In this document: positions 24,247-32,649 of the stretch, in pieces
Layout of the letters: the number at the start of each line of letters is the position of its first letter
Position numbering within the stretch: position 1 is the stretch's first letter
NCBI GenBank assembly: GCA_036488085.1
Contig: DASXHZ010000076.1
Coordinates: forward strand, 81,679-145,678
Direction of reading: 5' to 3'
DNA length: 64,000 nt
Source of the DNA: DASXHZ01 sp036488085
Lineage (GTDB): Bacteria > Acidobacteriota > Thermoanaerobaculia > Gp7-AA8
Program-made: the position numbers and the translations under genes
The notes under the pieces: model-generated
Databases searched by the model: none
The model's input: the letters and a program-made list of their open reading frames with translations, nothing else
What the model was told of the DNA's origin: nothing

Positions 24247-25449
24247 ATGCTCCGGTTGCCCGTCATCGGTCTCGAATCCGAGTTCAAAGTCTTCGTCGAT
24301 GATGCCGAAGTGACGCCGGAAGAACACTGGCGAACGCCGCGCGCCTTCATCACGACACCGACGCTGAAGCGGACCACCAAGTCGGTGCAGCTCCCGACCG
24401 GAGGCGCGCTCTACTTTGATGGCGGCGTGCTCGAAGTCGTCACGCCTGTCATCGAGCTCGCTCCGCAATGCGTCGCGCGCGTCGTCCGCAGTCTGTGGGA
24501 ACAGATCCGCTTCGTGCGCGAGCAGCTCGACGCGTGGGAGCAGAAGAACGGCACGCGCGTCCGCTTGCAGGCCTTCAGTTGCCATGCGAATGTCTCGTTC
24601 GAGCTCGCGCGCGAAGAGCGCGGCCGCAACCGCACCATCCAGAAGCTTGCCGTGCTCCTCGCGCGCATCCTTCCGGTGCCGGTCATCGTGACCGGTGCGA
24701 ACCGCCGCTCGACCGGCATCGGGGTCCGTCCGCGCCGCGACCGCATCGAGATCACGCTCGACTTCACCCCCGATCCCGGGCTGATGGCGGCAACCGTCGC
24801 GCTGATCGTCGGGATCGTGCGCGACGTGATCGCGTGGCCTTCGTACCTGCTCAAAGATCTGGAGGCGACGGGCGTCCCGTTGCTCGCCAGCGTCGAGCCC
24901 GGGCGCCATCCATCGCGCAAAGGATGGATCACGCGCGACTTTCACTTCCCGAAAAACCCGTTCACCGCCGATATTGACGTCGAAGAGTGGCGGATGACCG
25001 ACGGCCGTACGATGTCGCTGCGCCACATCGCGCTGGCGACCGCGCAGCACTTCCGGTCGAGCATCGAGCGCTATGCCGATCCGTTCACCGTCCGGCGTCT
25101 GTTCGCGCTTCTACAGGGAAAGACCACCGGGTTACTCGACCTCGACGACCGCCCTTCCGCGTACGACGACGTCGGACGCGACGCGAGCCTCGAGCCTCCG
25201 TGGCGGGAGCAGCCGGCAGGTCGCCGCCGCCGTGAACGCAAGTACGACGACCGCCGCGCGACACGACCGGCCGATCGCCCCCTCACCCGCTCCGCGTATG
25301 AACGCGTCTTCCTCCGCCTCGGCGCGCGTAAGTCCTTCAGGCTCGGAGAGGAAGAGCTGACGCCGGTCGCCGTCAAAGGGTGGTACCACGCCGTCTTCCG
25401 GGCGCCGGGCGGCGAAGAGCGCGTGATCTCGATCGATCAGTTGCTTTGA
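24247..25449 (+). CDS. GS/GCS-fold carboxylate-amine ligase-like protein
   Basis: 400 residues. The N-terminal strand VIGLESEFKVF has the G-x-E-x-E-F signature of glutamine-synthetase/gamma-glutamylcysteine-ligase-fold enzymes; LPTGGALYFDGGVLEVVTP corresponds to the conserved region where Pup ligase PafA has NGARxYxDxxHPEYxTPE; SCHANVSFEL and VTGANRRSTGIG follow as likely ATP/metal-binding segments. The C-terminal ~130 residues include an Arg-rich disordered part. No exact family is recognised. It may ligate an amine to a carboxylate (peptide-bond formation). It starts 32 bases after the TonB gene. Confidence 0.6.
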   Translation: MLRLPVIGLESEFKVFVDDAEVTPEEHWRTPRAFITTPTLKRTTKSVQLPTGGALYFDGGVLEVVTPVIELAPQCVARVVRSLWEQIRFVREQLDAWEQKNGTRVRLQAFSCHANVSFELAREERGRNRTIQKLAVLLARILPVPVIVTGANRRSTGIGVRPRRDRIEITLDFTPDPGLMAATVALIVGIVRDVIAWPSYLLKDLEATGVPLLASVEPGRHPSRKGWITRDFHFPKNPFTADIDVEEWRMTDGRTMSLRHIALATAQHFRSSIERYADPFTVRRLFALLQGKTTGLLDLDDRPSAYDDVGRDASLEPPWREQPAGRRRRERKYDDRRATRPADRPLTRSAYERVFLRLGARKSFRLGEEELTPVAVKGWYHAVFRAPGGEERVISIDQLL

Positions 25450-25586
25450 GAAGTTTCGGTCTTGGGTGCGTTAGCCGGCGCAATTCTTAACCCCCCGGTC
25501 AGATTTCTGCCCCGCCTTCCCGGCCGATTCGGCGCGCTTCTTGACCCGCTGATTTTGTCGTCACAACCACTAATGCTGTAGCGTCA

Positions 25587-25607
25587 GTCACTTATGTGAC
25601 CTATACT
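25587..25607 (+). promoter_or_regulatory. Palindromic operator abutting a -10 box
   Basis: GTCACTTATGTGAC (25587-25600) is a perfect 5-bp inverted repeat with a 4-bp centre. One base later is TATACT (25602-25607), a good -10. No -35 hexamer is present 17 bases upstream, so the palindrome could bind an activator or repressor. It lies about 85 bases before the first EXORDIUM-like gene; the rest of the 243-base gap shows no gene. Confidence 0.5.
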
Positions 25608-25692
25608 AAGTGGCATCCACGTTGCCATAACGGCGCTCCGGCCTTCGGCCAAAAGTCTGACAATCAACCGAATTTTGAGGAGAAAAAGCTAG

Positions 25693-26520
25693 ATGACGAA
25701 ACGGCTCCTGGTGCTCCTTGCTATCGCGGCTGTTGCCGCAGGCGCGTACGCGCAGTCCGAGATCAACGACGGCAACCCCCACTCCCACAAGTTCTTCGAA
25801 CGCGGCTACGCCAAACCGACCGGCCAGGCCAGGACGCAGAACCTCAGCGATCACGGCGGACCGGTCATGACCGCGCCGAAGGTCGTCTGCATTTTCTGGG
25901 GCTTCGGCTCCGGAAACTCCTACACCGCCGCGATGCAGAGCTTCCGGGACACCGGCATGTACAACTACAACCGCATGCTCGGCCAGTACCGTAGCGCCGG
26001 CTCCTCGGCCTCGACGAACATGGGCGGCAGTGCGAATGACAAGTTCGACTCCACGACGCCGCCGGCCAACGTCACCGACGCCCTCGTGCAGTCCGAAGTG
26101 AAGAAGTACTTCGGCGGCGCGGAAGACACCAACACCATCTACATGGTCTTCATCCCGTCCACCTCCTACTCGTCCGACGGCACCAGCACTTCCTGCGGCG
26201 GACCGCACCTCGCCTATTGCGCCTACCACGGCAACTTCGCCGATGGCTCGCGCGACGTGAAGTACTCGATCGGACCGTATCCCAGCTGCTCCGGCTGTCA
26301 GACCTCCGGGTTCAACGTCAACCAGAACGCCGACCACTTCATGATCCACGAGTCGCGCGAAGCGATCAGCGATCCCGACCTGAACGCTTGGTTTGACCGC
26401 AGCGGCAACGAGGCGGACGACAAGTGCGCCTGGAGCCCGACCCCGTTCATCGACCAGGCCACCGGTTTCGCCTACCAGTATGAGTGGTCGAATTCCGTCG
26501 GCGGTTGCGTCAAGCAGTAA
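25693..26520 (+). CDS. Secreted PHI-1/EXORDIUM-like protein, copy 1
   Basis: 275 residues with signal peptide (MTKRLLVLLAIAAVAAGAYA). The mature part has DHGGPVMTAPKVVCIFWGFGSG, then a long domain ending in HESREAISDPDLNAWFDRSGNEADDKCAWS and YQYEWSN. That layout resembles the plant PHI-1/EXORDIUM family, whose bacterial members keep an HE-x-x-E-A-(V/I)-x-DP motif suggestive of a metal site. GAGGAG precedes ATG. A near-identical copy follows 250 bases downstream. Function unknown; extracellular or envelope role is inferred. Confidence 0.72.
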   Translation: MTKRLLVLLAIAAVAAGAYAQSEINDGNPHSHKFFERGYAKPTGQARTQNLSDHGGPVMTAPKVVCIFWGFGSGNSYTAAMQSFRDTGMYNYNRMLGQYRSAGSSASTNMGGSANDKFDSTTPPANVTDALVQSEVKKYFGGAEDTNTIYMVFIPSTSYSSDGTSTSCGGPHLAYCAYHGNFADGSRDVKYSIGPYPSCSGCQTSGFNVNQNADHFMIHESREAISDPDLNAWFDRSGNEADDKCAWSPTPFIDQATGFAYQYEWSNSVGGCVKQ

Positions 26521-26545
26521 GCCCCCCCAACAGTTCCCGATCTGG

Positions 26546-26572
26546 AAACCCCGGCTTCGGCCGGGGTTTTTT
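26546..26572 (+). terminator. Rho-independent terminator after EXORDIUM-like copy 1
   Basis: AAACCCCGGC, loop TTCG, GCCGGGGTTT, then TTTTTTG. Each copy has its own terminator, so the duplicates are separate transcription units. Confidence 0.92.
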
Positions 26573-26770
26573 GTTGACCCGGTGTTCAACTCTTGCCCCG
26601 CATCAGACGCCGATGCGAGCCGTCTCTGACCCACGTAGGGGCATTGCGGGTTGTGGTTTGCCTTTCCTTTCAACAACTTAACACGTTGTTGACTTCTGGC
26701 AGCCGGGTTGCTCTTAGACCCGTCCATCTCAGTCGTCCCACCCAGTCACAGATAGGAGAGGAAACCCTAG

Positions 26771-27604
26771 ATGACGAAAAAGGTCCTGGTGATTCTCGCA
26801 TCCCTGGCCATTGCGGCCGGCGCATACGCTCAAAGCGAGCTCAATGACGGTAACCCGCATTCTCACAAGTTCATGGCCCGCGGCAACGGCGACGCAAAGG
26901 TCACCGGCAATTTGCTGACGCGGAACCTGGTCGACCACGGTGGGCCAGTCATGACGGCTCCGAAAGTCGTCTGCATTTTCTGGGGCTTTGGCACCGGAAA
27001 CTCCTACACGGCGGCGATGCAGAGCTTCCGTACCTCAGGCATGTACAACTACAACCGCATGCTGAGCCAGTACCGCAGCGCCGGCTCCTCGGCCTCGACG
27101 AACATGGGTGGCAGCGCGAACGACAAGTTCGACACCTCTACGCCGCCGGCCAACGTCACCGATGCGCTCGTGCAGGCCGAAGTGAAGAAGTTCTTCGGGG
27201 GCGCCGAAGACACCAACACGATCTACCAGGTCTTCATCCCCTCCACCTCCTACTCGTCTGACGGAAGCAGCACCTCCTGCGGCGGACCGAGCCTCGCGTA
27301 CTGCGCCTATCACGGTGACTTCACCGACGGCAGCCGCAACGTGAAGTACTCGATCGAGCCTTCCCCGAGCTGCTCCGGCTGCCAGACCTCCGGCTTCAAC
27401 ACCAACCAGAACGCCAACCACTTCGCGATCCACGAATCGCGCGAAGCGATCAGCGATCCGGACCTCAACGCCTGGTACGACCGCAGCGGCAACGAAGCGG
27501 ACGACAAGTGCGCCTGGAGCCCGACGCCGTTCATCGATCAAGCCACCGGTTTCGCCTACCAGTACGAGTGGTCGAATTCGGCCGGCGGCTGCGTCAAGCA
27601 GTAA
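26771..27604 (+). CDS. Secreted PHI-1/EXORDIUM-like protein, copy 2
   Basis: 277 residues, clearly a tandem paralogue of the preceding gene: same signal-peptide type, and nearly the same residues from GGPVMTAPKVVCIFWGFG to the C-terminal YQYEWSNSAGGCVKQ. Differences cluster in the first 50 mature residues (FMARGNGDAKVTGN against FFERGYAKPTGQ). HESREAISDPDLNAWYD and the cysteines are conserved. AGGAGAGG lies nine bases before ATG. Its 5' region differs from that of copy 1, so the two may be regulated differently. Confidence 0.72.
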   Translation: MTKKVLVILASLAIAAGAYAQSELNDGNPHSHKFMARGNGDAKVTGNLLTRNLVDHGGPVMTAPKVVCIFWGFGTGNSYTAAMQSFRTSGMYNYNRMLSQYRSAGSSASTNMGGSANDKFDTSTPPANVTDALVQAEVKKFFGGAEDTNTIYQVFIPSTSYSSDGSSTSCGGPSLAYCAYHGDFTDGSRNVKYSIEPSPSCSGCQTSGFNTNQNANHFAIHESREAISDPDLNAWYDRSGNEADDKCAWSPTPFIDQATGFAYQYEWSNSAGGCVKQ

Positions 27605-27625
27605 CCCGTATCTCACTCAGAAAGG

Positions 27626-27653
27626 AAAAAGCCCCGCTCGCGCGGGGCTTTTT
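27626..27653. terminator. Bidirectional terminator between convergent genes
   Basis: AAAAA-GCCCCGC, loop TCGC, GCGGGGC-TTTTT. The A-tract and T-tract make it work on both strands; it lies between EXORDIUM-like copy 2 (plus) and the lipoprotein (minus). Confidence 0.9.
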
Positions 27654-28030
27654 CATTTCGGTGGCGTCCACCGGTTCCAGTTCTCGGTGATGTCGAAGAA
27701 GACCTTGTGCTTCTCGCCGTTCTTCAACTCGATGTCGACGACGTCGTAACGGCGGCCGGCCGCGTTGCCGGTACCGCCGCCGAGGCGGCGGAATGTCCCG
27801 AAATGGTCGTATATCCAGTCGTTCTGAAACCGGAAGCCTTCCTCGGGTGCGTCGGCCGGAACTGCGATCGCGGTCTCGATCGAGTCGCCGGCGTGGTCCA
27901 CGAGCGCTGATGCAGGCGTCTCGACCGGCGCGGGCGCTACGGTCGGCGTCTTTGTTGACGGCTGCGTCGTCGCACAGCCGCCGAGGACCGCTGTTGCGGC
28001 GACGGCGACCATCCATCTTTTAGTATCCAT
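27653..28030 (-). CDS. Small lipoprotein, hypothetical
   Basis: 125 residues; MDTKRWMVAVAATAVLGGC is a good lipoprotein signal (L-G-G-C lipobox). A Thr/Pro-rich linker (about 20-40) precedes a beta-rich domain with WIYDHFGTFRRLGGGTGNAAGRRYDVVDIELKNGEKHKVFFDI. No family recognised. The long open frame that continues upstream on this strand is antisense to pepQ and is not used. Confidence 0.75.
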   Translation of the reverse strand: MDTKRWMVAVAATAVLGGCATTQPSTKTPTVAPAPVETPASALVDHAGDSIETAIAVPADAPEEGFRFQNDWIYDHFGTFRRLGGGTGNAAGRRYDVVDIELKNGEKHKVFFDITENWNRWTPPK

Positions 28031-28084
28031 GACGCGACAGAACGGCAGTCGCGCGCCGCTCATTTCGTCGTATCCTCCCGCGCC

Positions 28085-29413
28085 ATGAGCTCGACGAACA
28101 CGCTTGGCGCCCTCTACCCCGCGCACATCCGCACGGTCCGCGAACGTACCGACCAGGCGCTGAGCGAGGCAGGCTTCGACGCCATCGTCATCGCCGCCGG
28201 CGACCTCCGCATCCAGTTTCTCGACGACGCCCCCTACCCGTTCAAGGTCAACCCGCATTTCAAGTGGTGGGTACCGGTCGTCGACAACCCGAACTGCTTC
28301 GTCGTCTACCAGCCGGGCAGCAAGCCGGTACTCGTTTACTACCAGCCGGTCGACTACTGGTACAAGCCAGCCGGAACGCCGCAGGGTTTCTGGGTCGACG
28401 AGTTCGACATCCGCGTCATCGCCGACGCCGCTCACGCCAAACAGCACTTTCCGAGCGGCCGCGTCGCCGTGATCGCCGAAGAGGGCGGATTCCTGCAAGG
28501 CGGCATCATGAATCCCGAGCCGCTCATGCTGCGGCTCCACTACGAGCGCTCTTGGAAGACCGACTACGAGATCGAGTGCATCCGCCTGGCGAACGTCCGC
28601 AGCGTCGCCGGTCATCGCGAGGCCGAGAAAGCCTTCCGCGCCGGCGAGTCGGAGTACGAGATCCACCTCGCCTACCTCCGCGCCTCGGACCAGACGGAGG
28701 AGGAGATCCCCTACTCGAACATCATCGCGATCAACGAGAACGCCTCGGTGCTGCACTACACGCAGCACGAGCGTCAGCGGGTCGACGTCACGCGCCGCCA
28801 CTCGTTCCTGATCGATGCCGGCGCCGCGGTCAACGGCTACGCCTCCGACATCACCCGTACCTACTCGCGCGACAAAGATGAATTCGCGCAGCTCCTCGCC
28901 GCCATGGACGACATGCAGCGGGGGCTTGTCGGCATGATCGCGCCCGACGTCAACTATCCCGACGTCCACTTCGCCGCCCACCGCGGCGTCGCCGACATCG
29001 TCGTCCGCTTCGGCTTCGTGAAAGATCTGGACGCCGATGCCGTGGTCGAGAAGCGCATCAGCAGCACATTCCTCCCGCACGGCGTCGGCCACTTCCTCGG
29101 CCTCCAGGTGCACGACGTCGCCGGCTTCGCCGCGAACGCGCACGGATCGACGCTTGCGAAACCCGAGGGACATCCGTACCTGCGACTGACGCGTCGCGTC
29201 GAGCCGCGGATGGTCTTCACGATCGAGCCGGGGCTCTACTTCATCGAGCCGCTCCTCTCCGAGCTGCAGAAGAGCGACAACGCGAAATACGTCAACTGGC
29301 AGAAGGTCGACGCCTTCCGCAAGTTTGGCGGCATCCGAATCGAGGATGACGTCGTCGTGACCGAGAGCGGGAGCGACAACCTCACGCGGACCGCGTTCGC
29401 CGACGCCTCGTGA
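28085..29413 (+). CDS. pepQ: Xaa-Pro dipeptidase (peptidase M24)
   Basis: 442 residues, the length of PepQ/prolidase. The N-terminal creatinase-like domain spans about 1-160; the pita-bread catalytic domain has the metal ligands in LIDAGAAVNGYASDITRTYS (two Asp), HGVGHFLGLQVHD (His), VFTIEPGLYF (Glu) and GGIRIEDDVVV (Glu). It cleaves X-Pro dipeptides in the cytoplasm; no signal peptide. TATCCT ends eight bases before ATG and there is no Shine-Dalgarno, pointing to a leaderless message. Confidence 0.95.
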   Translation: MSSTNTLGALYPAHIRTVRERTDQALSEAGFDAIVIAAGDLRIQFLDDAPYPFKVNPHFKWWVPVVDNPNCFVVYQPGSKPVLVYYQPVDYWYKPAGTPQGFWVDEFDIRVIADAAHAKQHFPSGRVAVIAEEGGFLQGGIMNPEPLMLRLHYERSWKTDYEIECIRLANVRSVAGHREAEKAFRAGESEYEIHLAYLRASDQTEEEIPYSNIIAINENASVLHYTQHERQRVDVTRRHSFLIDAGAAVNGYASDITRTYSRDKDEFAQLLAAMDDMQRGLVGMIAPDVNYPDVHFAAHRGVADIVVRFGFVKDLDADAVVEKRISSTFLPHGVGHFLGLQVHDVAGFAANAHGSTLAKPEGHPYLRLTRRVEPRMVFTIEPGLYFIEPLLSELQKSDNAKYVNWQKVDAFRKFGGIRIEDDVVVTESGSDNLTRTAFADAS

Positions 29414-29464
29414 TCTGACGGTCGTACAATAGTTCCATCCCATGACGAGCACGCCCGCGCCGTC

Positions 29465-29710
29465 GTGGGCGCGGCGATCACGTTTCTGCTCGTCTTCATC
29501 GCGGCACGATACGGTCTTCTGGCGATCGTCGCTTTGCAGGCAGTGTTCGGCCTGACGTTCTTCTATCCGATGGCACTCAATGGTCCATCGTGGACGATCG
29601 GCGCGGTCATGGTTCCGATCGTCACCGTCGCAGCGATCCTCGTCTGGTCGTTCCGTACCGCAGTCGGCGATCAGCCGCTTTTGAACAGCGCCGCCTTCGC
29701 CGAAGACTGA
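29465..29710 (+). CDS. Small two-to-three-helix membrane protein, hypothetical
   Basis: 81 residues opening with GTG: AAITFLLVFIAARYGLLAIVALQAVFGLTFFYP and IGAVMVPIVTVAAILVWSF are membrane segments. An ATG at 29442 in the neighbouring frame would give MTSTPAPSW, a more usual beginning, and a one-base change near 29468 would join it to the helices, so a frameshift or GTG start are both possible. The 3' end overlaps the convergent uracil-DNA glycosylase gene by 40 bases. Confidence 0.5.
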   Translation: MGAAITFLLVFIAARYGLLAIVALQAVFGLTFFYPMALNGPSWTIGAVMVPIVTVAAILVWSFRTAVGDQPLLNSAAFAED

Positions 29711-30309
29711 AATGCCGGATGACTACGGATCAGCTCCAGCGACTTAAGGAGCAGCTCCGCGTTTTCCGGCTTGTTCAGCCACGTCGACCGGCCGGAAGGA
29801 TGCGGAAGGACGACGACGTCGAACTCCCGTCCGGCACGTTCCGCGCGATGGCGGCGGCCGACCGCATCTTTGAGCTGGCTGATGCCGAGGAGCTGTGCGG
29901 AGGCCAGAGTCCCCACGGCAATCACCAGCCGCGGCGCGAGGAGCGTCATCTCGCGATCGAGGTGCTCGCCACAACGTGCAATCTCCTCGGCATCCGGCAC
30001 CCGATCGCCGCCCGCCTTCACGTCCTTCCCCGGAAAACAGCGGATCACTGCCGAGATGTACACGCGCTCCCGGAACTCCTCCTCGGACACTCCGAGCGCA
30101 TCCGCGAACCAGGCGAACATCCGCTTCCCCGCCGTGTATGCGAACGGCTTCGCATGCTCCGCCTCGTGCGGACCGGGCGCCTGGCCGACGAGCATCACGC
30201 GCGCACCCCGCACCGGGCCGGTCACCGGCAAGCCCGCCACATTCGGGCACGCGCGGCAGGCGTACAGGCGCTCGAGATGGCGTGCGAAGGCGTCGCGGGC
30301 TGCTACCAT
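29671..30309 (-). CDS. Uracil-DNA glycosylase, Fe-S (type 4/5) family
   Basis: 212 residues. Four cysteines (YACRAC near the N-terminus, VIRCFPG and EIARCGEHL in the middle) are placed to bind a [4Fe-4S] cluster as in UDGa enzymes. Motif A is GQAPGPHEAEHAKPFAYTAGKRMF, motif B HPSGRS. It excises uracil from DNA. Start ATG 30309 lies only eight bases from the divergent GTG of the phospholipase-like gene. Longer frames upstream are antisense noise. Confidence 0.88.
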   Translation of the reverse strand: MVAARDAFARHLERLYACRACPNVAGLPVTGPVRGARVMLVGQAPGPHEAEHAKPFAYTAGKRMFAWFADALGVSEEEFRERVYISAVIRCFPGKDVKAGGDRVPDAEEIARCGEHLDREMTLLAPRLVIAVGTLASAQLLGISQLKDAVGRRHRAERAGREFDVVVLPHPSGRSTWLNKPENAELLLKSLELIRSHPAFQSSAKAALFKSG

Positions 30310-30317
30310 TGCCGCCG

Positions 30318-31064
30318 GTGAAACGCCTCCTCGCCGTGCTCCTCTTCCTTCCGCTTTCGGCTCACGCCTGGACGCGTGCGTCCGACGAGCGGATCGCGGA
30401 GAAGGGGGCGATGCTGGCGCCCCCCGACCTCCGCCTCGTGCTGACCCACTACGACCCGTCGTACAAGACCGGCATCGCGCGCGCGCAGAGTGAGGAAGGA
30501 AGCGAGACGCACCGCTACTTCGTCCTCTCACGCAGCGGGAAACTGCGCGAGCGCATCGAGTCGGAGACCGCGAAGACGATCTCGATGCTGCGTAAGCGCG
30601 AGTCGATGACCCAGGTCGTCGAGCACCTCGGCATCCTCGCGCACCTCGTCGCCGACGCCAACAACCCCTTCCACGTCTCCCACGACGACCCGCGCCTCGA
30701 CCCATCGCAGAACGACTTCGAGCAGTACTTCGAGCAGCGGATGGCGAAGTTCCCGACCGTCTTCTACGGACTCGACGACCAGCCGAACGTCTCGACCATC
30801 GTCGAGCGCGCCGTGACGCGAACCGTCCACTTCTATCCGCTCATGACCAGCGAGTACCTCCCGGATGACGGCGAGCGCCGCACCTCCGCCGACTTCGACG
30901 ATCACTCCACGGCGTTCGGCATCGCGGCCGTCTGCTATTCGCACGCCGTCACCGACCTCGTGAACCTCTACTACTACATCTGGAGGGAAGCCGGCGGCGA
31001 TGTGCGCTCCGCATCAGTCATGCACGGCGGTAATCTGATCCTCAATGCCACACCGTCGAATTGA
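30318..31064 (+). CDS. Secreted zinc-dependent phospholipase C/P1-nuclease-fold protein
   Basis: 248 residues from GTG: signal peptide VKRLLAVLLFLPLSAHA, so the mature protein begins with Trp (AW-TRASDE), as in zinc phospholipase C and S1/P1 nucleases, where the N-terminal Trp binds zinc. Zn-ligand-type segments are HLGILAHLVADANNPFHVSHDD and CYSHAVTDLVNLYYYIWREAG. Secreted phosphoesterase is the likely role; phospholipase against nuclease is not resolved. TACCAT ends eight bases before GTG. The 3' end overlaps purH by 20 bases. Confidence 0.75.
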   Translation: MKRLLAVLLFLPLSAHAWTRASDERIAEKGAMLAPPDLRLVLTHYDPSYKTGIARAQSEEGSETHRYFVLSRSGKLRERIESETAKTISMLRKRESMTQVVEHLGILAHLVADANNPFHVSHDDPRLDPSQNDFEQYFEQRMAKFPTVFYGLDDQPNVSTIVERAVTRTVHFYPLMTSEYLPDDGERRTSADFDDHSTAFGIAAVCYSHAVTDLVNLYYYIWREAGGDVRSASVMHGGNLILNATPSN

Positions 31065-32559
31065 ACGCGCCATCCTCTCCGTCTCCGACAAAACCGGAAT
31101 CATCGAGCTCGCGCAGGTTCTCGCGGCGCACGACGTCGAGATCCTCTCGACCGGCGGCACCGCGAAACACCTCGCCGACGCCGGCATCCCGGTAACCTCG
31201 ATCTCGCAGTGGTCCGGCGCCCCCGAGATCCTCGGCGGCCGCGTGAAGACGCTGACGCCGAAAGTCTTCGGCGCCATCCTCCACGACCGCGCCAAACCAG
31301 ATCACGTCGCCGACGTCGAGAGACTCGCCATCCCGCCAATCGATCTCGTCGTCGTCAATCTCTATCCCTTCGAGACGACCGTCGCGAAGGAGGGAGTGAC
31401 TGCGGATGAGGCGATCGAACAGATCGACATCGGCGGCCCTTCGATGCTCCGCGCCGCGGCGAAGAACCACAAGTACGTCCTCCCCCTCTGCGACCCGTCG
31501 CTCTACAACGACTTCATCGAGGAATTCGAGCGCGGCGAGATCACCGACGCCTTCCGCCTCCTCGCCACCATCGCCGTCTTCGAGAAGACGAGCGCCTACG
31601 ACGCCACGATCGCCCAATTCCTGGGCAACCCGGCAACCCGGCAATCCGGCAACCTCACACTTACACTAACCAAGTTCCAAGACCTCCGCTACGGCGAAAA
31701 CCCCCAACAAACCGCCTCCTTCTACGTCCGCAAAGGCTCCCGCCCGTTCGAACAGCTCCAGGGCAAAGAGCTGTCGTACAACAACCTCCTTGACCTCGAC
31801 TCCGCCATCCGCATCGCACACGGATTTGCCGAACCGGCGATCGCGATCATCAAACACACGAATCCCTGCGGTGTCGCGCGCCGCGACTCGCTCGATGACG
31901 CGCTTCGCGCCGCCCTCGAATCCGATCCGGTGTCGGCATTCGGCGGCATCATCGGCGCCAACCGCGAATTCGACGCCGCGTCCGCTCAGCGCATCGCCGA
32001 CATGTTTCTCGAGGTCATCGTCGCGCCTTCCTTCACCGACGAGGCGCGCTCGATCCTCTCGAAGAAGAAGAACCTACGCCTCGTCACGACGACCGCCGCA
32101 CTACCTGAGCTCGAGTTCCGCAGCGCCGCGGGAGGCATCCTCGCGCAGCAGCCCGACCGGATCACCACGCGCGACCCGTGGAAAGTCGTCACCGAACGCC
32201 AGCCGTCGCAGGAAGAAATGAACGGCCTCGAGTTCGCGTGGATCGTCTGCGCCCACGTGAAGTCGAACGCGATCGTCCTGACGAACGAGTCGCAGTCGGT
32301 CGGCATCGGCGCCGGACAGATGAGCCGCGTCGACGCGGCGAAAGTCGCGATCATGAAGTCGATCCTCCCCACCGCCGGCTCCTTCGCCGCCTCCGACGCC
32401 TTCTTCCCCTTCCGCGACGGCGTCGACATCCTCGCCGACGCCGGCGTCCGCGCCATCATCCAACCCGGCGGCTCCGTCCGCGACCCCGAGGTCATCGCCG
32501 CCGCCAACGAGCGCGGCGTAACGATGGTCTTCACCGGCGAACGCCACTTCCGGCACTAG
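31045..32559 (+). CDS. purH: Bifunctional AICAR transformylase/IMP cyclohydrolase
   Basis: 504 residues, the last two steps of IMP synthesis. The MGS-like cyclohydrolase domain (1-190) has LSVSDKTGIIELA, STGGTAKHLADAGI, GGRVKTLTPKVFGAIL and NLYPFE; the AICARFT domain has LRYGENPQQTASFY, IKHTNPCGVA, SDAFFPFRDGVD and IQPGGSVRD. A short low-complexity insertion (LGNPATRQSGNL, about residues 193-204) between the domains is encoded by four GGCAACCC-like octamers. Start ATG lies in the end of the preceding gene. Confidence 0.96.
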   Translation: MPHRRIERAILSVSDKTGIIELAQVLAAHDVEILSTGGTAKHLADAGIPVTSISQWSGAPEILGGRVKTLTPKVFGAILHDRAKPDHVADVERLAIPPIDLVVVNLYPFETTVAKEGVTADEAIEQIDIGGPSMLRAAAKNHKYVLPLCDPSLYNDFIEEFERGEITDAFRLLATIAVFEKTSAYDATIAQFLGNPATRQSGNLTLTLTKFQDLRYGENPQQTASFYVRKGSRPFEQLQGKELSYNNLLDLDSAIRIAHGFAEPAIAIIKHTNPCGVARRDSLDDALRAALESDPVSAFGGIIGANREFDAASAQRIADMFLEVIVAPSFTDEARSILSKKKNLRLVTTTAALPELEFRSAAGGILAQQPDRITTRDPWKVVTERQPSQEEMNGLEFAWIVCAHVKSNAIVLTNESQSVGIGAGQMSRVDAAKVAIMKSILPTAGSFAASDAFFPFRDGVDILADAGVRAIIQPGGSVRDPEVIAAANERGVTMVFTGERHFRH

Positions 32560-32597
32560 ACGGGTGGTGGGCCAATGCTTCTGTGTGCCGCCGGGCG

Positions 32598-32649
32598 TGT
32601 AGGGGCCGGCTCTCAGCCGGCCCGGTGCGGCTGAGAGCCGCACCCTACA
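32598..32649. terminator. Cruciform-like bidirectional terminator
   Basis: Outer stem TGTAGG/CCTACA encloses two hairpins, GCCGGC-TCTCA-GCCGGC and GTGCGGC-TGAGA-GCCGCAC; their loops are complementary. It lies between convergent purH and the DUF11 protein gene and reaches into the last codon region of the latter. No T-run, so termination is inferred from position and stability. Confidence 0.5.

Noticed and set aside
27653..29452. 599-residue minus-strand open frame across pepQ
   Set aside because: It is antisense to a clear M24 peptidase with intact metal ligands; only its last 125 codons (the lipoprotein) look like protein.
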